A DNA stretch of 64,000 nucleotides from NCBI GenBank assembly GCA_032622095.1, contig CP136067.1, positions 60,462,893-60,526,892 of the forward strand. Reading direction: 5' to 3'. Origin of the DNA: Siphonodentalium dalli. Its lineage: Eukaryota > Mollusca > Scaphopoda > Gadilida > Siphonodentaliidae. The position numbers and the translations under genes are program-made. The notes under the pieces are model-generated. The model worked only from the letters and a program-made list of their open reading frames with translations. It was not told where the DNA came from and made no database searches. Positions 1 through 12,800 of the stretch are shown here, in pieces. Position 1 is the stretch's first letter. Every line of letters starts with the position of its first letter.

Positions 1-611
1 TTTATTTTAATTCTTACCAGATATGTTTAAATCTAATCATCATAAACGGAAAATTAGTTAAATGGATAGTTTATTAGGGCCCAACAAATCAGGAAATTTG
101 AATCATATAGGGCCGACGATTCAGAATTTAATCTCAAATTAAATCATGTTATTGAGCATATAAAGAGTGAAGATATGGGATAGTTCGGAGATCGTAAATG
201 CAGTGCGATAAAATTATCTGATCAAGTTAATCTGATGCAAAATAAAAGGCCACTAGACCACATGTCCCATGAATAAGGTGGCTTTATTTGACCGGTGCCT
301 TTTTTAGAAATGTAAAATTAAATTCTGAAAATGGGCAGACCGAACCCAAATTCAAACTGTATGTTCATGTGAGTCATTCATATACCAGATTTGAAAACAA
401 TCAGATAACTATAACTAAAGTTATGATCCAGATACAAAAATAATTGGCAAATTCTAAGTCAACAAGGACCATAACTCAGGTAAAAATGAGCGGATCTCAA
501 CCATATTCGAACCCAAACTGTATTTTGTTGTGAGCAATACATATACCAAATTTGAAAACAATCGGATAACTAAAGTTATCATCTGGAAACCATTTTAAGT
601 GACAACTCCAG
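1..611. other. no gene; old dispersed repeat sequence
   Basis: AT-rich. 300-600 contains two degenerate copies of an ATATACCAGATTTGAAAAC-type repeat that ends in AACTAAAGTTAT. No coding signal. Confidence 0.4.
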
Positions 612-870
612 TTAATATCAACTGATCCGAACAAATCTTGATATGAGGAATATCCATCACATTATTCAGGTCAAGTTAATTATGGTTCCGGTCCAATGAT
701 TTTTGTCGGAGTCATCTCCCTTTTTTGACTCAGATGATAATTCTTAATATCAACTGATCTGAATGAAACATGATGAGACGAATATCCATCACATTATTCA
801 GGTCAAGTTTGAATATGGTTCAGGTCTGATGATTTTTAGTCGGAATTATCACCCTTTTTCGACTTAAACA
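612..870. repeat. two tandem copies of a ~131-bp repeat
   Basis: TTAATATCAACTGATC begins at about 613 and again at about 744. Both copies continue through ATATCCATCACATTATTCAG to a run around CCCTTTTT. The two copies are about 85% alike by eye. Confidence 0.7.
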
Positions 871-1690
871 TTGCGATTTTAATATTGTCCAGATGACAAC
901 TCCAGTCAGACTTCCAAAATGATAACTTCAACCTATACCCGAACAATTTGTTGATAAATGTACAATAATATAAATTTGCAATCTCGCATTGGGGGACATG
1001 AGACAAAGCAACCTTGTTTTATTACTTTGAGCGATATATTTACTTGTCCAAATTCCTTCAGCTAAAACCGGATTGTGATATTGGTTGGTGTTGTGCTGTC
1101 TTTAGTCAAATAAAATCAAAGTACCTTTGCCATACTATTTTAGCATAGAATTTACACCAAGATCCAGTAGCAAGATTTTTCCTACCATTATAATGTATCA
1201 ATACAGAATGCTATAATTATTAGAAAGAGTAGTATCTATATCGCGGTTACTATGCTGTATTATAATCTAACATTTATGTTAAATTATGCACAGAATAATA
1301 GGCCACATAATTAAAAGCATATTATCTCTGGTTTATTTATGCTTACAATAAACTTGACATGTCCAAAGTGTGACAATCGAACTTGGCCAATAACAACAAA
1401 CATGTGGACAATGTGATATTCTTTTATTCCCATATTCCATTGTTGTTATCAGCATTTTAAATTGTAAGTGGTTACACTGGACGTCTCGCAATGTATGTAA
1501 TTTCTAATTTACATGATACAAATTCTTTCAAGGTGACCATGTTTTCTTGATTATTTCCTGGAATGACAGGATAAGTCGTGTGAGTTAATAATCTTTTGAA
1601 TTATGAAAACATTGTGATAAAATGTACTTTTTACATTAAATTACCATTTGACAATCCATTTGGAGTTCAGAACAAATATTATGTGTTCTA
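870..1690. other. no feature seen
   Basis: AT-rich DNA without ORFs or recognised repeats. Confidence 0.4.
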
Positions 1691-1779
1691 CGAAGCAGGA
1701 TTTTTTTTTTATTTCGAGTGCCTGTCAAAATGATATGGTACCTGTTATTTTAAATTGGTGCCTGTCAAATATTCAAAGC

Positions 1780-2130
1780 ATCCTGTTTTAAAGAAATTCA
1801 CTGTTAAAGGAATTATTCTCAGCTGCCCTAACATTAGAGTCAATGGAGAGATAAGGAATGCATAAAGTTGAAATGTTTAAGTAACACCAGAGGTCAACCT
1901 GATGAGTCACATGAAGTTTCGGGTAAGTTTGATGAAAAATGGGCATGCCAAAATATTTAGTTATGCAGAGAGTAAAATCCAAGTCAAATTCAATACCTTC
2001 TATCTGGATGTGATCCTAAAACGTACCTGTCAAATTTCAAAACAATTCTCCAACAAGAGGTACGCTGTCGCGTGGCATTTGCCCCCGACCGTAGCAATTC
2101 GGATTAAGCATGGACACAACTGCGGATATC
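1780..2130 (+). repeat. relic of the AGAGTAAAATCCAAG dispersed repeat
   Basis: Contains the ordered landmarks GTCAATGGAG, GGAATGCATAAAGTTGAAAT, GAGGTCAACCTGA and AGAGTAAAATCCAAG that recur at 4500, 14370, 21530, 27260 and 28210. Confidence 0.6.
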
Positions 2131-2149
2131 AGAGGTCTATATGACCATT

Positions 2150-2626
2150 CCAAAAGAAGTTCGTACAGAAATGTTGACTAAAAACAAAAAAACAAGCGAT
2201 CCGGAAACCCAAAAACAAGCGAAAATTCAAATTTTCTAAGTTGAAAAAAGGGCCATAACTCTGGCAAAAATCATCAAATCATACCCAAATACGCACTTGA
2301 CATGTAACTAATCCACAAAAATACGGGATTTGCAATCGTACCACCAAAGCTCACACTATCATCTGGAAACCCAAAAAACAAGAGAAAAATTGAATTTTCT
2401 AAGTAAAATAGGCCATAACTCTGGTGAAAATGGGTGGACGAAACCCGGGCTATGCATGTAGCTGTTCTCCCATGCTGCTCCATCACCATACTAAATATCA
2501 GCTAAATCTGCCCAGCGGTTGCTGAACAATAATGCAAAATGTTTGTACGGACGGACGGATGTACGGTGCGACGGACGGAGACGTCGACTATATACCCACC
2601 GACATCAAGTCGGGGGCATAATAAAT
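2150..2626 (+). repeat. interspersed repeat ending in GGACGGACGG and GGGGGCATAATAA
   Basis: Two internal copies of GGCCATAACTCTGG, then ACGGACGGACGGATG and the terminal TCGGGGGCATAATAA. The same terminus is found at 26550 (plus) and, reversed, at 59482. It is a common lophotrochozoan repeat type; its class is uncertain. Confidence 0.65.
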
Positions 2627-2639
2627 GTGGGCTGCAGGG

Positions 2640-3000
2640 TAAGTCGATGAATTCAAACGTGAAATCCAAGATGGCTGCTGGCGGCCATGATTTTTGACAA
2701 ATTTTGGGAAAAATTTATGGCTCCCATCCAGAGGTTATCCCGAAGAACCAGATAAAGTTTAGAGAGGATCAGATGAGGGACGCGGCCTTTATAATGTGTC
2801 ATGAAAAGAGTAAAATCCAAGATGGACACTGGCGGCCTTTTTATTTTTCACTCCAAAAATGCCAATAAAACATTTCACCAATAATTGTGGGCTGCAGGAT
2901 GTGCCAATGGATTCAAATATGAAATTGAAGATGGCTGCTGGTGGAAAATGATAAGTTCCCTGAAGATCCATATGAAGTTGATGATTTTCATTGAAAGTCG
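2640..3000 (+). repeat. CCAAGATGGC-type repeat fragments
   Basis: GTGGGCTGCAGG, GAAATCCAAGATGGCTGCTG and GAAGTTTGG-like blocks occur in the order of the family that forms the large arrays at 23.2 and 28.4 kb. Confidence 0.6.
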
Positions 3001-3526
3001 TTCAAATTCAATAGCGGTGATCCTAAAATGCCATATGAAACTTGTCAAGTTGAGTTAATAACTGGTAAATAAAATAATAAACAAAATTTGAAGCCCACCA
3101 ACAGACCATAATTAATTCTGACAAGAAACCCCAAATCGGATTTAATTCAAACTTTATCATCTTCGTTTAATTTTCTTAGGCCTATGCTATAGATAAACAA
3201 TTCAAGTTCCACTTTGGATATTTGAACTCCATGAAATATACTTATTAAATTACCTGACCCCAATTAAAAAAATTTAACATTACAACAAATCAAAATGAAA
3301 TTTGTTTTTCATGTTTAAAACAGACTATTTTTGTCTAGAAGTTGAAAGCGTGCAGTTGTTTACAGTGCAAAATTAAACTTCAGGAAGCATGTCATTGCAA
3401 AAATGGGGAAAAGTCCGCGAATATGTTTGTACTGGAGCCTGCAGACTCTCGAGTGACTACAATCATCATGATCTATGTTCAGTAGGTCATTGACTCTGAT
3501 TTTTTATATTTAGAATAATCTCATAT

Positions 3527-3532
3527 TTTATT
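3527..3532 (-). terminator. candidate poly(A) signal AATAAA for the TRAF3IP2-like gene
   Basis: The first perfect AATAAA noticed downstream of the stop at 4194 on the minus strand; it would give a 3' UTR of about 660 nt. 3010-4193 otherwise shows no recognisable repeat or gene. Confidence 0.3.
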
Positions 3533-4193
3533 TGAATTGATGTGAATTGAAAGTAGGAGTGACAAAATATTTTGGCCACGACAGTACTTTAAACTGGAAT
3601 TGAATAACTGTAACTTCATTCTCAGGACTAATGTATGAATAATATTGATCCATTACTTTCAGTCATTTGAGTACCTGTTCTAATTCGTAATAGTTCACAC
3701 AACATTTGAGAGGTAAAATATCTGACTGAGACGAAAACTTGACAGCCATATACAAAATATTACAATTTTGAGCTGGTCAATGTCTGTAGACATGAACTTA
3801 GTTTGCACCTTGGTCTTCTATGGAATTAACCGGTTATTTATCACAATTTTGCTGTCACAATTGTGAAATTCGTCGATCATAATATTGGTGATTTTTAGAT
3901 TTGCAGATCACAAGTCGCTTAAAGTCAGTGCAAAAAGAGAAGGGCAACGGAACTTTGACTAAAAACAGCACTATACCAACTGCTATCACAAGCTGGTTTA
4001 TATAGTCTAAGGAAAGATGGACTATTATATTACATTGGGTATTTTGTCCCAGTAATCAACTCAATTAACTTGGAGTTCCAGTTAACAGGTGTAGAGAAAC
4101 TTGACATGAACTTTCATACAATTAATATAGCATCAATAATTAATGCGTTATTGGGATCACCAAATTGTTCAACCTCCAACAGTGATATACATA

Positions 4194-4481
4194 TCATCCA
4201 CTAATAGCTTGTCTAATATGTTTGATTAATTCCATTCGATTCTGTGGGTAAGTATACGACAGCGTACTGACCAACCACAGAGGAAGATCATTATAACTGG
4301 TGCCTGGGAAAAGCACAGGAAATACTTTCTCATTTCGACACATGTTTATGGCATGCTTGTTGTTGAGTGTCTTGTACACATAACGCGAACATAATTCTTC
4401 GTTGGAGGAACTGGGTGTTTTTTCTGGGACTACTGCCTTGTGAAGGTAACATGGCGAGAAACCAATTATCACAGCTGCTGC
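4194..4481 (-). CDS. TRAF3IP2: TRAF3IP2-like coding exon 7, C-terminal half of SEFIR and stop
   Basis: 288 nt including the stop, residues 656-750. The acceptor TTTTTCTTCCAG ends at 4482, phase 0, and joins directly to exon 6 across a 12.9-kb intron. It encodes AAAVIIGFSPCYL, then RYVYKTLNN, KVFPVLFPGTSYNDLPLWL and SYTYPQNRMELIKHI, in the order seen in Act1 SEFIR domains. The protein ends five residues after the last helix, without the C-terminal extension of vertebrate Act1. Confidence 0.85.
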   Translation of the reverse strand, partial: AAAVIIGFSPCYLHKAVVPEKTPSSSNEELCSRYVYKTLNNKHAINMCRNEKVFPVLFPGTSYNDLPLWLVSTLSYTYPQNRMELIKHIRQAISG

Positions 4482-7400
4482 CTGGAAGAAAAAGGAAAGA
4501 GTCAATGACACAGCGGCTCAATTTGGAGAGGGGATAATGCCATACACTGCAGTCAATGGAGCTATAAGGAATGCAGATATTTGAATTGTTTAACCCTGTC
4601 ATGAGGAGAGCTGCACTGGTGCAGCATTAAAGATCCTGTGCCAGTGCTTTTTCTTATATACGTGAGTCTCCAATAGGGAGCCTCACATATAGAAGAGAAT
4701 GCATTGGCTTACAAGGTCAAAGTAAATATTGAAGGCCAATTTATTCTCTTATATATGTGAGACTCCCTATGGGAGACTAGCATATAAGAAAACGCATTAG
4801 CACAGGGTTTTCACAAAATTTCAGGAAGCTCCAGTCATGGAACACCCCCCGGATCGGGTTATATGGGAGAATCGGTGAGAGCGGACCAGGCAAATTATGA
4901 GTGTTTTCACACCCCACTTGGTAAACCACAAGAGTAATTGAAAAGAATACCCCAGACATCCAACAATTAATTTCCATTGTAATATTTCCAGCTTCAGTAC
5001 AACACTGATTCCCATCATATTCAAATGAAATTACTTTTGACAAACGAAAATTGCCCATTTTCCCACATTTTGTGTGATTCTGTAATTCAGAATACAAGTA
5101 GAACCTTATACGAGTATGGTTGACACATTTCTGTGGCATCTACAAGTCCCAGTAAATAATTTCCTCGTTACTTTCTCAAATTGGGATTGGGTTATAGTAA
5201 CTGTCTTATTGGAAGTGACGGGTTATAGCTGTCGAAGACCGAGGTTTAAGTGTATTTCTAAAACAAACAATATTTCAGACAAGATGAAGGACATGTCTAT
5301 TATGCACTAATGTAGTTCATATCACACAGCCCGCCCCCCCTTACTTATGTCAAATTTTCAATAGTTAAAAATTTCATGCCCGACACATGTACATTAGACA
5401 CAACATTGAAATTATTCTCATTTATGATATCCACTTAGTAATTTAGTGGGGAATTTGTTGTTTTAAGACAGACAGTAGCATATTTTTCTACTTTGAGTAA
5501 AATTTGTTATCTGAAATTGCTTATCAGCTGGAAATTTTCCAACGTTGGGGGAGTCAGGTTTGAAATTTCGAAACATTCTCAGATGGATGTTCCATGGTAG
5601 ATATTTATCTAACATATGACATCACATGAGCTTTTTATTAACCCATAATTCATATTTATAGGAAAATCCAGTAGATATCGTGATTTATCAACTTCTTTTC
5701 CCTACAATTTACTATGGGACTTTTAGAAGAAAGTTTATGATGATATAATAATATTATTTAATACTGAATTGTTTTGTCTGTACATAGTCCCTCCCGGATT
5801 TGATTACTCATGCAAGAGGGCCATTCCACACAAATGGTCCACAACACACAAAAATTCAAATTGGACTCAAGGTCACAATTTTTCTTTTCTCCATAATGTT
5901 GATCCAATTTATCAGGAAAAAATCTTTGTATGTGGATTGTAAATGTGTATGCCTTGCACATGAGTGTTCAAACTTATGGCTACTATAGCCAAACAATTGA
6001 TCCTATTCATGTTGAAATGCTGATGCTGTCTAGGAAAAAATGTTACGATTAACAAACTGATTCACATGTCATTTTACAAACAAAGACCACCTTATTCTGT
6101 AGGCATGCCTGCTACTTGGATATATGATGCATATCAAGAAAAAAAATTGTCAGGAAATTCACATTTGGCTTGTAACACACGTGACAGAATTAACAGTATT
6201 TTTTACTTAAAACTGGAAATACTGCACAATGTTTCACATTATTACATATTCAAAGGTAGAAACGTTCCCGGACAATTTCGGGGAAATCTTGTTGAACTTG
6301 ATCACCACCTAATGCCCAAATGCATGGTTTAATTTCTGTAACACACGTGACGTCACGTGTGTTACAAAAAATGACACATGGCTTATAGTGATTGAAAACA
6401 TGAGTCCAAGACTTCTGAAAGCTGTTTCTAGATTAATTATGTTGCTAATATCTGTAAACAGACTAGATTCACACACTCATTTGGATATGTTAATTAATTT
6501 CTGACATCTGCGGCTAAACATTAGAACCTGTTCTGAACTGAACGCATCACAGGGGTCTGGCTAACACCTCCACATACAGATTATCAATAGGAAATTCATA
6601 ATATTGATCTCAAAACAGATCTGCAGACTCCTCTATGCCAAAACACATCTGACATATGATCCTTTATATTGGTCTGACTATAAGTGGACTGTCACATCTT
6701 TTCAATGATATATCTTAGTAATCCAAAATACAATAATTAATCAATATTAATTAGAAAATGGATTAAAATTACACTGATGAGGTGTATGCATCGGGTCTTA
6801 ATTGTGCATGGTTGACTCATTTTATCTGGTAAAATAGCAGATTGACAAATAATCTTTTACATGTACTTCCAAAAGTTACAAAACGCACTATTTCTGGCCC
6901 CCAGTCATGCTCTAATACATCAAATCTACACTTGTACATGGCTCCAGAATATTTACTAAAGTGATAGGAATTATTGCATCTGCAGCATCTAGTGTACATG
7001 TACTAGTAGCAGTGAAGAGTGTTCTGTAGTTTCTTCTTGATACGGTACAGTAAGAACGAACGCTCATCTCAATTCTCTACAGAACAGTTTTGGTGGCAAT
7101 GAATTAATAAGTATGACAGTGTATATTATACCTTCACAATATCTAGAGGGATTGGTGTCATATGTTGTAAGTCATTCATGCATTCATAATCAAGCCGATT
7201 CTGGAACACAAGGGTGTGCACCCACAGCGTTCAATTTGAAGTTTGAAGCTTTTAATACCCCTTAAGCTGGGCACATGTCTTCATTTAAGTCATATACCAT
7301 ACATCAGATATATACCAGTAATATGGTTTCCCATTTTAGTGGTTTAAGAAAACTTAACCAAAGTATTCTCTGCAGCTAGCTTTGTTAAACAGTTAAATGG

Positions 7401-9806
7401 ATTGTGAACAAATACTTTCTATCTAATGATGTTGTTTACCAACAATGGTCTTTGTTTATGTCTAGTAATGTCATGTTCCCTTGTACCTCTCTTCTTATGA
7501 ATTGATATTAAATTTTGTTATGTTCTGCTGTAATATGCATAAATTCATCTTTTGAAACAAAACTTGTGCATAAAATTGACAATCGGTTATGAACCGATTG
7601 AAAATAGGATACTGGTTTCGCACGCGTAACACACGTGACAGAGCGATGTAACATACGTGACAGTGAATATCCTATCAGGGCGAGAAATACATTCAACTCT
7701 CATTAAAAGTACTAATTGCACATTGAAGTAGAGTCTTTTTTCTTATTGGAAAAAAGCGCCAATTATGTATCAAACAAGTAACTTCACAGACTTTTTGCAT
7801 AGAAAACAGAGATTTTTTTTTTTCTCATTTGTGCGCTGTAACACACGTGAGTCATATACAAGCATGGTACAGTAATACATTGACTACACAGCCTTAAGGA
7901 CCGATCGCATAGTTATGATGGGGTTATTATCTCGACTATACAGTGAATCATTTTATATTATATTGAATGCACACCAAATGCTGCTTGAAAATATCACAAA
8001 AATTTCGTGCAAAATGTAACACACGTGACATGGAATGGCCCAAGCGCGTGGTTGGTCCGTCATGCGCCCAATACTTGGAGGTCTCGTTAATGTGAATCAT
8101 TATGATGCATGCATTTGACCATATCGTATATGTATATACATTCAAGTTCAAGCATATGCTATATGAATGTTAATATGAACACATGGACATAATTTACCTA
8201 CAATCATGCATCAGTACATGAATGGATGTGGCTGGACACTCAATAACCGGCTATCTTGTGGCCAAAACAATATTAACGTTTACGGACACAATTCTGTGGA
8301 AAACATTAACCTTGTTCTGAATTACAGATGCCAAACGCAGATTACAGATATGCTATAACCCGATCCCATCGTATATGGCAGTGGATATAACCCGCTCCAT
8401 GCGTGCTATAACCCAATCCCACCATATATGGCAGTAGATATAACCCGCTCCATGCGTGCTATAACCCAATCCCACCGTATATGGCAGTGGATATAACCCG
8501 CTCCATGCGTGCTATAACCCAATCCCACTGTATATGCCAGTGGATATAACCCGTTCCATGCGTGCTATAACCCAATCCCACTGTATATGCCAGTGGATGT
8601 AACCCGATCCATGCATGCTATAACCCAATCCCAAATTGAGAATGTAACGTTTTTTTGTATCATAGATCTGATGAGATGAAATGATCTACGGGGACCTGTA
8701 GATGCCACTTAGATGTAAGTGTGTCAGTCATGCTCTAGTATATTAAGGTTCTACCCATATTCAGGACCACATAGAGAATCACACAAAATGTGTGAAAATT
8801 TATGATTTTGGTGTTTCAAAGTAATTTAATTTCAACATGGGCATTTGTGTTAGAAATATCATAATGGACAAGAAATGTAACAAGGGAAATAAATTGTTGG
8901 ATGCCTAGGCTATTTCTTTACGATAAATCAAAAGGGGTGGTTTATCAAAAGGGGTGTGAAAACACGCATATTTTGGCTGGTCCCGATAGAAGGGTTAATT
9001 AATACCAGGGGTCAACCTGAAGAGCCAAATGAACTTTGGGATCAATTGGGGTGGTTTATCAAAAGGGGTGGTTTATCAAAAAGGGTGTGAAAACACAATA
9101 TTTTCCTAAATAAGTAAAATATATATCTCCTAGAAGTATCTTGCCCACTGAACTATATGGTATATTATCCCAAGTAGGAGGGGTTAACTCTCCGAGTTGA
9201 AAAAACGGTACGAAATTCTATGGTACATATCCTGTCATGTTCATGATACGTGTAATCACGTGATTTCTGACACGTAGTGAAGTATTCGCCATATTTTTTA
9301 TCCCCAGTAGGACATTCCTCGTGAGCGGGGTGGGTGCGAAACCCTGGGAGGGAGCTCAGCGTTCAGTGGGAAAGATACTTCTAGGAGATATATATTTTAC
9401 TTATTTAGGAAAATATTGTATCTCTGTCAAAGGTATCTTGCCCACTGAACTATATGGTAAAGCATAGAATTTTCTAACAGGTGGAGGCCACGAGGAAACA
9501 AAAACACCGCTATGCATCTGAATCAAAGAACTGGATTGACCTGATAACCTACAATATATACATATACATGCACAGACATATAGATATATATATATATACA
9601 CATGCACAATACAATGTAATATTCCATCCTAAAACTAATACCTGTCAGCAAGCTCAAACGAACAAAAAGTGGCCACTTAAGAGTTTAAGACCCCTGCAAG
9701 TAAAGTAAATAGCTTCAGAAGACATGGAGATGGATACGACATTCGCATCGGAACTTAGGGCTAATAACTAATCAGCCGAGTACTTACCGGGAAAGGTACG
9801 GGTAAC

Positions 9807-9846
<40 letters not shown>

Positions 9847-12800
9847 TTGACAAGAAATCCCCAGCCGGGTATTATAAACCCAGGGATGGCTAAATACTAA
9901 TACCGCACCTAACAGGCTAACACAGGCAGCAAAAGCCGCAAGTTATAACGAAGACCCCCCTTAAAAACAATAGAACCAACCCCCGAACCAAATCTTGAGT
10001 GGGTTGGGCCGTATCCCAGTACACGATGAGCGCCTGATGAAAAACCAGCTGCAAGCTCCCAAGAAAGGGCCCGACACCAACTACTTGGAGACATGCCATT
10101 GTCGATAAGGAGGAGGTATCATTGACCAATAGTCTGACCGGGAAGCGAATGGTTATTACACAGACATACGTTGCAAGGCTCAGGCTGTATGAAGAACAGG
10201 GCTCAGAATTGGAGTTTCACAGCAGAAAACTTAGTTCGAGATATGACCGACTAAGATGCAATAAGCCATGTCATTTTTCCCTGATGACGTTCCCAAATGT
10301 GGAAATGCCCACCAACACAGTTAAACCCAACTGACCAATCACAGGCTACTGAATCCATGACAGAAAGGTAGCCAGGAACCGAAATTCCAATGTCGTTAAG
10401 GTGGAAATCCACAAAAAAAAAAATTGGAATATTAAACGATGCATCAGGATTGTGACACAAGCCCAAAACCAGCAGAAACCGACGGCAGGTATGTAATGAA
10501 AAGCAGACTAAGGGCCACCGTGCCCCAACTGTTCGAGCTCTGCTGACTGGTCCCGACGAGTCGATGGCGCAAGATATCCTTTCTGGTAAGGATGGGGACC
10601 CTGTTCCGGAGACAACCATCGCCCGAAGTGCGAATCGAGAGGGCGGATCATATGATCTGGCATCCGACACCCAATGCTAATGAATCTCGCACGAGGAGAA
10701 GCATCTGGCAAGAATTTTCATCCGGCTTTATGAATTGTGCCCAACACGATTCATATGCTGCCCCACAGGTGCAACATTATCCTGCATTGGCAATCGCTGA
10801 GGTCAGCAAAGGACCTGGCTTAGTATGTTAAATGAGCACTAGGCGAATCAAGCACTATCAGGGAAAACAAAACCATTATGTACCGACAACCGAGCCCATA
10901 AGAAGAATGACGTGTTAGACGCAAAGGCCGATATCACAGAAGCCATTTCGTTCTTCTTTTCCACGCTGCTAATACGCCGTGTTGCCCATTAAGCCCGAGT
11001 GGGGTGCTGAACTAGACCTCATGTCAACAGTGTTCTGAAATTGAGCATATGTCGAACCATGGATAATGGACTCATCTATGTATGACTGGACAAAAAAAGT
11101 GAAATCCATGTTGAGTTAGCACTGAAAGCAACCTGAAGACAAAATATATGTCATTCGTATCTATTACGGAAACACAGCGAGGTCGGAGATAAAGCATGTA
11201 TGCTTGTTTATCTCTGATTATTGCGTCCCAAATCGAGATGTAAATATTTACCCTATCGAGCACCCGAACCAGTCCAGAACACGTCTTAAAAGTCAGGAAA
11301 ATGAAAGGGCGAGAGTCATATACTAATCTAGTGATATGAATGACTATAGACATTCTCCAGCAAAGCCCGTGACCATGAAAGAGCTGGATGGAACATGGAA
11401 AGAAGCAACAACTTATAAAGCAAGAAGTTGAACACATCCCAACCCGAGAACAGTAAAATGGTTGAATACCTCTCAGGATGGTCGAACCCAGGTCGCCAAG
11501 TGTGCAGTCCGATGGCATAACCACCCATCTCTGACGACGTTAGGCAGGGTACAAATTGACCGGCATCACAGGGCAAGTTGCTACCCAAATGCTAACAAAA
11601 GCCATGCAACTTGTATCCTATTTCCTCATTTGACTGTCCCAGGGTATGCCAACAGTCGTCCCGTAGTATCCGACTTGGGGTCCCTGTCGATAGTCCAGAA
11701 AGGCCACCAAATGCGGCCAATGGGTTCGATGGGTAGCCCCAACCCGCGACCTGTTTGGTGGGACTATCATCCTGAGTGCTAATTACGCCAATGAAGGGAA
11801 CACTATACATCGACAAGTGACAGTGTCCTGGTCGTAAAGGTTTCTATCTCTTCCTTGGAACCCTCGAAACAAGGGAAAGCACTCTGATGTTCTGTTAAAT
11901 TGTAAATGATTGTAGAACATTATTAGGTTATTTGCTAATCAAAATTCGACATTAATTTTCTTCCTGCGCTTGGCTGCATCAGAGAACACTGAACAACTAA
12001 CTGAGCTCCCTCGTAAGCGCATGTAAAGGTGACCCGAAAGGAATGTCGAAAGCCCTTTCATCTCATGCTGGAGCGACTGCTCGATCTGATCCTGATCTCC
12101 ATCCGTCGATGGGGTGTTAACAGCACATTACACCACGACAAGCTTCATTTCTAATTGCATGTGAGGTCTGGTCATTGGGGACCCAGGAGGAATGTCCAGA
12201 GCCTGTACATCTCGGGGTGGAGCAGCAGCTCGACCGATCCCGATATCCAACCGACCGAACTGGCGATGGGAGGTTAGTAGGTACCAGTTCCCAAGCAAGC
12301 TTCCTGCTATAATGGCGTCAGGGAATAAGATCTTTTGTTTTCATTTAAAATCAAACCCCAAGTTACTGGCAGCTGTTGGCCAGAATGCGGCCAGTAACCT
12401 GTCTGCCAAACCCCCGGAAGTGGTGACTTATAATAAGGAGGAAACAAGCCTGTGAACTGTGATCCCATTCCAAGCCCAGCTGGGGCAGAAGGCATGGAGG
12501 ATAAACTTTCAGGTGCCAAATAATAGCGTAAATGTAATAATTTGAGAAAAAGTCTCCTAATTTGAATTGAGACAAAGTAAAATGGCCATTCGACTAGTAA
12601 TTTTAGCCCAAATTTCCACACACTATGATCATAAGGCACTGGAGAGCATGGTCAGGGACCACTGAGGGTGTATCCCCCAGCCGCGCTGACCCCGAGATGA
12701 CGACTTGTAGCGATGGACGGCGTGTGTCGAGTGTGTTAGTAGAGCTCAGTGGTCACAGCCGTCCGGGGCACGTCAACAGCCAACGGTCGACCCGAAGAAG

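Noticed and set aside
8352-8634. CRISPR-like array
   Set aside because: Contiguous 53-bp tandem copies without unique spacers, in a eukaryotic intron.
9555-9605. TA/CA microsatellite as a regulatory site
   Set aside because: Ordinary AT-rich simple sequence (TATATATA/ACATGCAC) without further support.
11072-11524. 150-codon minus-strand ORF in the composite element
   Set aside because: Composition and lack of motifs suggest chance in a GC-richer block.
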